A stretch of 64,000 nucleotides of DNA. Source: Dillenia suffruticosa (Eukaryota; Streptophyta; Magnoliopsida; Dilleniales; Dilleniaceae). Of the stretch, positions 45,819 to 56,209 are shown piece after piece. The position numbers and the translations under genes were made by a program. Position 1 is the first letter of the stretch. Every line of letters starts with the position of its first letter. The DNA is taken from positions 1,560,001-1,624,000 of the forward strand of contig JAVTVX010000002.1 of the NCBI GenBank assembly GCA_033439265.1. Direction: 5' to 3'. The notes under the pieces were generated by a model. The model saw only the letters and a program-made list of their open reading frames with translations, made no database searches and was not told the DNA's origin.

Positions 45819-47967
45819 AAGGCAATTTGCTTCGTTGTAGCTGTCTTGGTGCATGTTTATTGTTGTCTCCTTCAATGCTTTGATGGAAGTAAGAAGGCAT
45901 TTTATCATAGTACATTTGTGAAGTTATATTGAGTCTTCCTTTGTTTTTACTTCTATATATGTTGTGGTTGGTTTGGGCGCTGCCGAGTCCTTATTTATGA
46001 ATTTATTGTATGCTATATGATGCTGTTATTATCTTTATAGAAATATACTATCGAGTTGTTTTCATCAAGAATTCTCTTTCACCTCTTTTTCATCGATGGT
46101 GATTTTGAAAATTAATCTTTCATTTTTCAGAGAGAGAGAGAGAGAGTCCAAAGCAGGGCCTGAAATGCAGGGATTCTTGTTATATTTAAAAGCATATGTT
46201 TAAATTCCAAACTTAAGATGTAATTATTAAGTTTAAAAATAGCTTAACGATTTTATAATCTCTACCCCCACCTGGTGATTTTCTCTATCTTTCTCTTTTT
46301 TTTTTCTTGTTTATTACGTAACAATTAAAACAAAATTTCTCTCTCGTTCTATTTTTGATTCAAGAGATTAAAAACCAACGGTCGCAACAAACTGGGACCA
46401 GGGCCAAAGAGCTTTGGTTCAAATGACATCTTCTCTTTTTTCATGTAATATGTTCCGAGTATAGATATATATACCAAAAAAAAAAAAAAGCAAAACTGGG
46501 GCCAGGCCCAAACAACACAAGTAAACCACATCTAAACCGGGCGCAAAGAAGCATACAAACATCCAAATACAAAATAGGAGCTTAATCTTACTCTTGCTCA
46601 AATTGAGCACAAACCTACATAATATTTTTGTTCACCAATATAGGAGTTATGAAAAACCATTTACTCGGTAAAAAATTGTTCAAGATCAAATTAATTAAAA
46701 TATAATTTAATATAAATCATCAAAATATAATTTAATGTAAATCATCAAACATATAATTGCATAAGCTAAAGAGAAACCTACTGCCTGCAGGCAGCTACCA
46801 TTTTTCTTTTTTTCATTTTTGGGAGAGGAAGGCATGACCGGACCTGCTCCAACCAAGCCTCTTGTGGTCCTCAATCTACATATGTAGGTTGCTAGGTTTG
46901 TCAATCTTATAGCACAAGCTTCCAAGTCTAATGGTATTAAGCGCTTTTCTCTTAACTTGAAATCAGAAATTTGAACCTCTTTCAGGTCAGGGGTGGAATA
47001 AATCAGAGGAAGGCATTTTTCTCTAAAGAGAAACCTACTGCCTGCAGGCAGCTACCATTTTTCTTTTTTCCATTTTTGGGAGAGGAAGGCATGACCGGAC
47101 CTGCTCCAACCAAGCCTCTTGTGGTCCTCAATCTACATATGTAGGTTGCTAGGTTTGTCAATCTTATAGCACAAGCTTCCAAGTCTAATGGTATTAAGCG
47201 CTTTTCTCTTAACTTGAAATCAGAAATTTGAACCTCTTTCAGGTCAGGGGTGGAATAAATCAGATAGCTCATGAGTTGCTTGACCTATCCTGACATGACT
47301 TGATTCGACTTGTATATCTAATTGAGAAAAATTTAGGTCAAAAGGTTGGTTTATTTAGTTAAACAAGTTTGAGTTATTAGTGTTTGGTACAAGAAGACCT
47401 GTATAAGTAATTATATATAAAATATATTTTAAATAACTTTATATCATATAATTATTATTAAAATTTTTATACTTAAAAATGGCATCAATTTATTTTTTAT
47501 TTTGAATTTGTTTAATTTGGAAGCCACAGGATCCCTTGTTAAATTTACAAATAAATAAGATCAAATCTAATTTTTTGGTCCATCTTATGCCACAAGCTGA
47601 ACTCAAATCAGCAAATTTTATAGTATATCATATACCCCTACATGGAGCGGAAATGACTTTATTTATTTATTTATTTATGCTTAATCGATCTGTATTTGAA
47701 ACCAGATATCACTCTATTAAGGCACCAAACTATTCAATTGACTTGGAATATAGATGCAAAAAATGGATTTTTTTTTTTTTGAAGATATTTGACCAGTTGT
47801 GATTTCCTTGTTATTTTTTTGGCATTTTGTCTAACCACGCAAGCATTTGAATATTCAAGAGCATGGAAGACAGATGAGAAGGTGAACTAACCGCACGAAA
47901 CTCAAAAGGGCGAGCATTTTTCCCAACTATAATCATCTGACTGATAGATACCATCTTCAACCCTGGC
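45819..47967. other. Spacer between the two proline-rich genes
   Basis: AT-rich DNA. It contains the 3' UTR of copy 1, a 257-bp tandem duplication (46766-47264), and the promoter of copy 2 with the AAACTCAAAAG block near 47897. No other gene is seen. Confidence 0.5.
46766..47264. repeat. Near-perfect tandem duplication, period 257
   Basis: A 242-base unit at 46766-47007 recurs at 47023-47264 after a 15-base spacer. I saw only one substitution (T to C, in the T-rich part). Each unit carries words resembling a polymerase III A box (TAATGGTATTAAGCG) and B box (ATTTGAACCTC), so the unit may be an old SINE. The near identity points to a very recent duplication or an assembly artefact. Confidence 0.93.
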
Positions 47968-48080
47968 CATAAAACCCGGCTGCAGACATTGGCTCCACAC
48001 AATCAAATCCAAACTCTCCTTTTCTTCTACTCACCTTAGCTCATTCTGTCCTTGCTCAAGGCTTTGAATTGCAATCAGAA

Positions 48081-48533
48081 ATGGCCAACTTCAAGTGCTT
48101 CATCCTCGCTTTCCTCGTTGCATTGTCATTTTCAAGCCTTGATGAAGCCTTTGCGGTCCGTAATCTTCTACAGACTACGCAACCAGCCCTGCCTACTCTC
48201 CCGCCATTTCCTAAACAAACCTTGCCTCCATTGCCTCCACTGCCAACGATCCCCACAACCCAACCATCTTTGCCGAAGCCACCTACCACATTGCCACCGC
48301 TCCCGAGCTTGCCTACCGTCCCAAACTTGCCAACGATTCCCACAACGCAACCATCATTGCCTACACCTACTACACTACCACCACTCCCCAGCTTGCCCAT
48401 GTTGCCCACCGCCGTTCCATCCGTCCCCAATATACCCGCTATCCCTTCACTTCCGACCATCCCAACTTCCATTCCCACTACATTTCCCTCCATTCCTTTT
48501 TTCTCCCCTCCTCCATCAACCACTAGCCCTTGA
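48081..48533 (+). CDS. Proline-rich secreted cell-wall protein (PELPK1-like), copy 2
   Basis: Single exon, 150 residues from ATG 48081; the frame opens slightly earlier without an ATG. Signal peptide 1 to about 26 (CFILAFLVALSFSSLDEAFA), then VRNLLQT, then Pro-rich repeats (LPPLPSLPTVP, LPTIPTTQPSLP). It shares the signal peptide, repeat type and PPPS.TTSP ending with copy 1, so the two arose by tandem duplication and then diverged in repeat order and number. Promoter elements are also shared, so joint expression is likely. The longer frames on the other strand here are shadows of the low-complexity repeats. Confidence 0.85.
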   Translation: MANFKCFILAFLVALSFSSLDEAFAVRNLLQTTQPALPTLPPFPKQTLPPLPPLPTIPTTQPSLPKPPTTLPPLPSLPTVPNLPTIPTTQPSLPTPTTLPPLPSLPMLPTAVPSVPNIPAIPSLPTIPTSIPTTFPSIPFFSPPPSTTSP

Positions 48534-49035
48534 ATGCTTTCTGGTTGATCGCTGTTCAGTGCAGATCCCTTCTGTCATGATCGGAGGCCTCTCATTGTAG
48601 TCCATTTGTGGGTTTTGTTTGTTTTGCTTCATATGTATGGGCACTTTTGTGCCCATTTCCTTTGTGGGGTTTGTTGTATTTTATGGTATTGTTTTTGTGT
48701 CATTATTTGCATTTTATGCTATTGATTTGTACACAACTCACTGTCATTAATGAAATACTTATCTTCTATTACTTTAATACAATATTTTTTCAATTCAAAT
48801 AAAATTTTGAAAAAATGAAATCAGAAAAAATTAAATATTATAATTATTAATATTTACAAATTTATGGTCCTTAAAATTGATTTAGTGGTTTGGACAGGTT
48901 CCCTGCCTAATCAGTTTGCGTTTGATGCAGTCTTCATTAAACAATATTAACTCAACGGCACATGCTCGGCACGTGATACATCAGATTTTGCGCAATCACA
49001 GCAAACGGACTCCCCCCTTTCGCCCACCCCGTAAA

Positions 49036-49066
<31 letters not shown>

Positions 49067-49108
49067 CCTTCTTCCCTCCTGCAAGATTTCGAGAAACATC
49101 ACGAGAAA
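48534..49108. other. Intergenic region: 3' UTR of proline-rich copy 2 and GC/CT-rich leader of the next gene
   Basis: No coding is seen. A (CT)n tract at about 49039-49066 lies in the probable 5' UTR of the R/E/S/K-rich gene, 43 bases before its ATG. Confidence 0.5.
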
Positions 49109-52100
49109 ATGGGGAAAGAGCGAAATGGTTCCGTGCAGGGGAGAGAGAGAAATGGAGAAGACGAAGAGCAAAACCTAACTCCCCCAAAGAGAGGCCGCGA
49201 GAAGAGCTCTTCCAAGAGAAAAATCGAAGACGAATCAGATATCGAACAACGATCCGAATCCGAGGATGATAGAAGACGGAGTAGAAGCAAGAAGAGAACA
49301 AGTTCAAAGAGAAGATCACGAAGACGTTACAGTGATGAAGATGACCCATCTCATTCGAGCTCGGACTACTCGAAGTCGGAGTCGGAGTCGGAGTCGGGTT
49401 CGGAGAGCGAGAGTTCGGAGGAGAGTGAGAGTGAGAGTGAAGAGGAGAGGAGGAGGAGGAAGAAGAGGAGGGAGAGGAGAAGGAGAAGAGAGGGAGAGGA
49501 GAGGGAGAGGAAGAAGCGGAGGAGAGAAAAAGAGAGGAAGAAAAGGCGGAGAGAGAAAGATGAGGAGAGTAAGAAGAAGAAGAGGAGGAGAGAGAAGAAG
49601 GAGAAGGAGAAAGCACAGGTTGGAGCAGTTACCAATTCTTGGGGAAAGTATGGAATCATTAAGGAAACTGATATGTGGTATGCTTTTGACCTGCTTGCTT
49701 TTTGTGATTTAGGGTTTTCTTTTCTGCATTGTTTTGGAAGTACATGTTCTTAATTTTATTATGCTTTGGTTAGGCTTATTTGTCTGCTCGGGGAACAAAA
49801 AGTGTTTTGGTGTGATCATTGTCTTTGAACTGGCTGCATTGCAAGGTTGTATGCGATTGTTGGGGGAACTTCTAATTTTTCTCTGACATGTTTTTACAAT
49901 ATAAGCATTTCGAAGTTCAGAAAATAGGAAATGAATCTAGGATCGTTAGACTCATTCCATCTAAAGGTCCAGGTTGAACTTTAGACAATTGTGTTTTTTT
50001 TTTTTGGGGGGGGGGGTGGCGGATTTTCACGAATCATTTATCAAGTGGATTTCTGGATTTGAGATGACTCGTTGATGTTCAGTCGGTACATGTCAGGTTT
50101 GGCTACGCATTGGACATGGGTATGTGCCTCATTTTGAACAAAATTTTCACCAGAGTGAAGTGTCAAGCATTCATGCCCCTGCCCATGTTGTATGCCATGT
50201 AATGTAGGTTAAGAATAGCAACTTCCATTTTTTTTTATTGAAGCACTTATAGGCATAAGAAGAATAAAGGACAATTTCATGCCGCTTCAGATGTTGTTAA
50301 AGTTAGAAAGCATGTTTTGGTTTGGACTTTGACCAATGCTTACATGTTTAGAGATATGCTATTCTTTAGGGTCATGAAGCAGCATCAAGGGGCTGCTAGC
50401 AGGCCCTAAAGAATAGGATATCGCTAAACATGTGCAGCATTTTCCACGTGTAAGCCTTTGAGTAGGATTTTGATGCCAAGATAAATGGATTCTTGGCATC
50501 TTCTCCTGCTGCATGTGTTTGAGTGGAGATTGAAATCCCAGTTTCATTTCGACTGGTGGTGGCATTCTAATCCTTTAGATATTCTCTGCATTGGCTTTTG
50601 TGGCCCATGAGTCTTAGGAGATTATGATTACGTTTGGGTAAATCCTATGCTCTTCACCAGATGAATCCAATTTTTGCCTTAAGATATGAAAGTATCTGGA
50701 TGGGAGTAAAACATTCTATTACAGAAGGGCATGAATATAGGTGTCTTTTGAATGTCTAATGCCATACCTTAAGATAGATGTGAATTAGAATATAGGTATC
50801 TTTTGAATGTCTAATGTCATACCTTTAAGATAGATGTGAATAAAGTTCAACAGAGTGTTATTAGTGGCCTCTCTGTGGAAATTCTGTGTTTAGCACTGTG
50901 ACAATGATCATTAGGCCTTCTATGGTCCTGCTTGGCACGCAAGGAAAGGATGAGAAATATTTATTGGTTGATTTATTTTGTTTTATAAGCACACAAGGTA
51001 GCAATATGTACATCTCGTGGGCACTTCAGTTGTCCAGTGATCTGCTATATACATTTGTTAAAAATGCAAACTGATTGATTTGGATAGAAACAATAATGGC
51101 AATTGAGGACATTGAAACAAAAAGGATTCCTATTCTACAGGCATTGAGCATATTTCAGTGCTTCTGTGATTTGAGATCTCTTCAGGCATCTTGGGAGAAA
51201 TGCTTGCTGTCACATATATTTGGGACCTCCAGGTGCACTATGTATGTTATAAAAGGCACGTGCTCTTACAGAAGTTTATTATGTGCACTATAGAGATAAT
51301 ATTAGAGTTTGTGAGGTTAACCAAAAGTAATGATGTTGTCTAGCCCATTATTTTGCTTCACAATGTTACATTGTACTTGCTGCTAATGTAATGTGATAAG
51401 ATGTCAACATGCGATGTATTTGATGATCTATAATGCATTAGGGATTTTATGCATTATAGGTTATCAACATCAGATACACCAAGTGCTTAGACATTATCAT
51501 TTGTTGGGTGGAAGGACTCCCATTCAGGGGTGTTCTCAGTGAAGAGCTTTTACAATTCTACGCCCAATGAGGTGGGTGTTAATGGAAAAACCTTCTTTCC
51601 TTGGAAAATTGTTTGGAGGTCCGTGTCTCCTCCAGTCGTCCTAGGGTTACTTTCTTTGCTTGGGAAGTGGTTAGTGGTTGGATTTTAACTCAAGAGAATT
51701 TCAAAGCAGAGGGGTGGTGGTTGTCAATCTATGTGTGCTTTGTAAGAGAGAGTTTCTGTGAATCACCACCTCCATTGTACTTGGACCTGCATGTTGTAAA
51801 AACAAGTTTTCTCTATTTTTCAGGTTAATTGGTTGGTTTCAAACTGAGATGGAGGATGAGCTTTGGGCTTGGAGTGGTTTGTGGGGGGAGCCCTTCAAAT
51901 GTTCCTGCTTGCTATTTTTTGGGTAGTGTCTAGGGAGTGCATCTGGAGGATCTTTGATTGGGTTGAAATCCCTTTGCTAGTTTTGTTGACGTGTTAAGAA
52001 TTCTTTATTTTTGGGTTTCTTCCAAATTTTTTCACTCAGATGTGGAGGTTGATTCTGCTATAGGTTTATGTTTGCACCTTTTTGATGCTTTTTTAATGAA

Positions 52101-54464
52101 CTACTTTCCTATATATTAAAAAAATAAAATAAATAAAATAAAAATAAAATAAAAATAAAATAAAAAAATAAAAATAAAAAAAATAAAAAAACTATTGAAA
52201 TACCTGAAGAGGGAGGCAAATATGTTTTGTCTGTTTTGTCTCTTTTCAGCTAACTGAGTTTGTGATTCTTCTCTGTCTGAAAATTTCTGTAGGAACAAAC
52301 GACCAGAGTTCAGTGCATGGCTAGCGGAAGTTAAACAGGTATTGCATCTTGCATTCACTTTCTCAGATTTTTTTTTTTTTAATTTTTTGGTTAATATAAA
52401 ATTTGGTCCTATTTAGAGATTGTAAACTCAACTGTGCAATGTTGAACTTGTAGTCGCTTCTTGGCTTTGCCTATATTAACTTTAATTAGTTGATGCATTT
52501 TATGAAAATCCTACTTTAGAAGTTCACTCTGTTGAATGAAGTGGATTTGCAGCATCTAATATTGTATATAACGGATGTTTTTTTAGAAATACAAGCAGTT
52601 TGGCCTATAAATGGGTGCTGAGATTGTTTTTCTAAGCTGAAGAACACTGATCAAGTCCTATACGTGTGGACATTGTCTTACAGGTGAACTTGGAAAGCCT
52701 GCAAAACTGGGAGGAGAAGAAGCTATTTAAAGAGTGAGTTGTTGCATGTCTAGAAAGACTCCATGCAATTGCCATACCATTTTACCTCTCTTCTGCATCA
52801 TTATCTGAAGCACTTTGGTTATTTCTGATTTTTTCCCCTTTTTTATATACAGCTTCATGGAGGATCATAACACCGCCACTTTCCCTTCAAAAAAGTAAGG
52901 CCCTATTCTGCATTTTGTAGTTGATGAGCTTATTCCACAGCACCATAAAGTTAGGCTCCACTGGGTATTCTTTCCTTGATATATGGGGACTCTGAGAGAG
53001 AGGTTTTCTTTTTACTGTGTCCTTTGAGTAGCTTGCAGGGCCATGTCAGGGATCATAGAATTTCATGGTTGCATTGTTGTATGGGACTGTGAATGAATGT
53101 TGAACCGTGTGTATTGTCTTCTGCATATGCTTGCTTGGAGAAGAAATACCTAGTTGATTGGAAAATGATATAAGGTCTTGATATGATACGGCATCTCATC
53201 CAAGTGCGTTAATGCACATAGCTATGTATTGAAATCAATTCACTATTTAAAGAAATTACCTCCATGTTGTCATTGCAGATACTATGATCTTGATGCTTAC
53301 CACAGACTTAAAATGAAAAAAGAGCAGAAAAAGGGTTACAAGAAAGTCAAGGAGACAGAGCGTACTGTGTTCAATGATGAAGAACAGCGTCGGTATGGCT
53401 CTTTTTTTTTTTTTTTTGGGTTTTGCAATTTATACCTTGTTTTGATTTCCATCTCGTATGATCTAGCATGTTTATCCTCAAGTTTTGACAGTGTGAGGCC
53501 AGATGTTTTATTGAACTCTCATAAGTTGAGGCCTTTATATCTTTGATTATCATTTAGAGTAATGCCACGTGGTGCTCCTAAGAATTTCCTGATCAAGATG
53601 ATGATAATAGCTGCTGTGACTTTTTAACTAGCACAAGGATATGTAATTTTTGCAGATATGGATATTATTTTTGGTTGTTTTTTTTATAATCAAGTAGTTT
53701 CTGAGCTTTCTGGAAATCGATGTTGATAAATTGCCCCTGTAGCAACCCGATTTATGATTTTGGTCCAGTTAATATATTTTCTTACTGTGGATTTCAATGA
53801 GGGCGTCCCCATCTAGTCCGAAAACCAACCTTGTGTGAGAGAAGGCGTGTACTACTCAAAATACACCTCATAGAGATTTTTACTTGAGGACTTAGTGATT
53901 TTCCTTTCATTTTGATCCATTTTACTTGGAAGTAGTTGCTTGTTCACTGTTTCATTGTTGAGAGATTAACCAAACCGCAGATCACACTTATATGCTGGCT
54001 ATCTCTGGGGTCTGTTCAGTTGTTGAAGTTTTTGGGTTTTTATTGATTATCTAAATATTTATTTTCTCAGCCAAGAGTTGTTACAAGAACGTGAAAAGCA
54101 GAAGGAAGAACAAGTGGAAGCTTTGAAGCGTTCTATGCAGAGTGGAATGGTCTGTTTTTGTGACACTTCTCCAGTGTAGTGCCTCTTTGATAGAACATAA
54201 AGCAATTCGTACTGATTTTTTTTTGTGGGGGGGGGGGGGGGGTTGAACTTCCAGGCACAAGCAATGAAAGAACAAGCTCAGCTAAGAGAAGAGATGGCCT
54301 ACCAATACAAGCTTGGCAACTTTGAGGTATATGCATCGATCTTAATTTTTCTGTAGTTTCTGATCCATGATCTCAGCTATTGGACTAAATTAATACTACC
54401 TTAATTCTGCTGTTAGGCTGCGGCTGCCATACAGAGAAGGTTGGACCCTGATGTTGCAATGTAA
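49109..54464 (+). CDS. Arg/Glu/Ser/Lys-rich nuclear protein with conserved C-terminal domain (NST1-like/SCI1-like)
   Basis: Eight exons join in frame: 49109-49677, 52293-52338, 52684-52733, 52853-52894, 53279-53392, 54071-54149, 54255-54326 and 54417-54464 (339 residues). Residues 1 to about 170 are low complexity: Ser/Glu repeats and then long R/E/K blocks, as in nuclear RNA-processing proteins. From about residue 180 a conserved, charged helical domain begins (WGKYGIIKETDMWNKRPEF), with FMEDHNTATFPSKKYYDLDA and a coiled-coil-like QELLQEREKQKEEQ stretch, ending AAAIQRRLDPDVAM. Homologs are usually labelled stress response NST1-like or style cell-cycle inhibitor 1-like; the function is not established. 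It is a housekeeping-type gene conserved in plants, and nuclear location is inferred from composition. Intron 1 (2.6 kb) holds a hairpin and a LINE tail. Confidence 0.85.
50335..50441 (+). ncRNA. Long imperfect hairpin in intron 1, miRNA-precursor-like
   Basis: Arm 50343-50371 pairs with 50404-50432 at 27 of 29 positions (mismatches at the 10th and 16th base of the arm). Inside is a symmetric 6x6 internal loop, another 6-bp stem (AGCAGC with GCTGCT) and an 8-base loop. Outside, AATGCT near 50335 pairs with AGCATT near 50436 after a small bulge. This is the size and pairing of a plant miRNA precursor; a small inverted-repeat element is the alternative. I do not recognise a known mature miRNA in either arm. 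Confidence 0.4.
50733..50843 (+). repeat. 55-bp tandem duplication in intron 1
   Basis: Two diverged copies of a unit starting GAATATAGGTGTCTTTTGAA, at 50733-50787 and 50788-50843, with a few substitutions and a one-base indel. Confidence 0.9.
51490..52191 (+). mobile_element. 3' remnant of an L1-type LINE in intron 1
   Basis: Broken frames read like the end of plant L1 ORF2: WKDSHSGVFSVKSFYNS, then FPWKIVWRSVSPP, a CALCKRESF zinc-finger piece and a decayed terminal part. It ends in a (TAAAA)-rich tail at about 52118-52191, 100 bases before exon 2. Multiple stops and shifts make it inert. The left border is approximate. Confidence 0.75.
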
Positions 54465-56094
54465 GAGAATGTTGGTTGGCATTTACTATGATGAGCAAAC
54501 AAGCCCTCTCTTTATCCTCCAAGTAGCATGTGGGAAATGACTATAGTGAGTTAGAGAGTTCCCCTCATGCCAACCATATCTTTTCAGCCTATTGGAAAGA
54601 AAATCGCTTGATCCTCCTTGTTCTGTATCATGTTTTGCCCTCCTTCGCCATTTTTTGTGGGAGCGAGGATGAGTATATTCCAAATGCTTGCAATAGATTC
54701 CAACTTAGTAAGTTTACTGAGGTTTGGCTGTTGATGTTAATTAGGTTATTCGTTAGTAATTTGGATCAGCTAGCGGGCTCGGACTGATCAGTTTGTATTG
54801 GCTATTAAACACAGGCCGAAGTTGCAGCATAATTTAGTGTATGATTGTCTATAATCATGCTTGTCAAAGTAGAGTTTGCAAATGCAATGAGCACGGAAAT
54901 ACGAGTTAACATTTCTCATCTACATGCCTTTGTAACCAAGCAATTTCCAAGTGCTTATCGGTGGTCAGCAGTGAGAAATTAGAAGAGAAAAGGGAGGAAG
55001 AAGTGGAAGTGAAGGAGAAATGTGCCCTTGGAAACCAACCCAAAAAGGAAGAATAAATCCTTACAAAGGTAATGATCATGAATTAAAGAAAGAAACAAAG
55101 AACAAAAATGTGATTCATAAAAGAGATGACCAAAGCAGTCAATGGGAGTGGTGGATGCATAAGGTGTTGTTATTGGGTATGCTGTAGTTTCGGTCATTAT
55201 CAAACGTTGTTTGTAATACGAAAATATAAGTACGCTTCTATTTCTCAAGTAATTTAAGTTTAATCAGAATAGTTGATTGACTCATCATTTACTTTAGCTG
55301 AAATTAGTGGTAAAGTGCAATTGCCATCTTTATTTTTTATAACTCTCTCTCTCTCTCTCTAAACTATATTCCCATTTTTTATTACGCACCATTGATAAAG
55401 GCAAGCCCTATTTTTAATGCATAGTGTCCCGTGCAAGGATGAAGAAGAGGAGTGAATCACGAAGAAGGGATCCATTTTTGTTTTAGGCCATTAGATCAGA
55501 CCCCAAAAAAGGAAAAAGGTGCTATTGGGTGATGGGGATTTTCCCCCCCGCAGGGGGGGGGGATGGACAAATTGACATGAATGTGGGTGTAATTGTTATG
55601 TGCCTCCGACAAATTTGATTCTCTGTCATTTTCAAACTAATCGGCGATTAATTAGTTTAGCCAAATAACAAAAGTGCAAAAATAAAAAAATCAGACTCCC
55701 AATTTGATTTTTTCTTTTTAGACACCTTTTTCTTGCATCGGCTATTACGGCTCGTGTCTCTTCTCGCCGACTCTCAATCTCAAGTCTTAGACAGACTCAG
55801 GTCATGTGTTCCGTAGCATTGCAGCTGGCTGGAGCCAGCTCATCAATTGACCGTTGGCTAATCCTAGCATCCACACTACCTGATCTTTGGTAACCGAAAA
55901 TTACTACACTATCTGTCCTTTTGTTCTCTCTCTCTCTCTCTGTGTCTCCCCCCCCCTCCCCCGACCCCCCACAGCCTAAGACAAAAGCTCTCTCTCTAGA
56001 TTAGTTTGATGCTCTATCTCACTCTGTCTTGAGAGAGTACTAAAACAACTTTTCATAAAAAATCCCGAAACCCCATCCCCATTTGCTACTTTTT

Positions 56095-56125
<31 letters not shown>

Positions 56126-56209
56126 ACTTCACTTCCAAGCCCTCCTTCCAACCATACTCAACGAGTTTCTTGTTCTCTCATTGTCTCATCTCTCTCTACT
56201 TGTACAGAA
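54465..56209. other. Intergenic region: 3' UTR and promoter/leader of the choline transporter-like gene
   Basis: No gene is recognised. It includes a C7-GCA-G10 palindrome at 55543-55562, and C- and CT-rich tracts (about 55928-55970 and 56100-56126) in the probable promoter and 5' UTR of the next gene. Confidence 0.5.
55543..55562. repeat. Homopolymer palindrome C7-GCA-G10
   Basis: Seven C, then GCA, then ten G: able to fold into a hairpin. It may be hard to sequence, so the run lengths may be wrong. Confidence 0.85.

Noticed and set aside
48056-48523. 155-codon open frame opposite the second proline-rich gene
   Set aside because: It is the shadow of CCN-rich repeats (Gly/Val-rich on the other strand). 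The plus strand has a signal peptide and a paralog, so it is the real gene.
48996-49616. 206-codon Ser-rich frame opposite the R/E/S/K-rich exon
   Set aside because: Antisense of purine-only low-complexity DNA. The plus strand joins seven conserved exons in frame.
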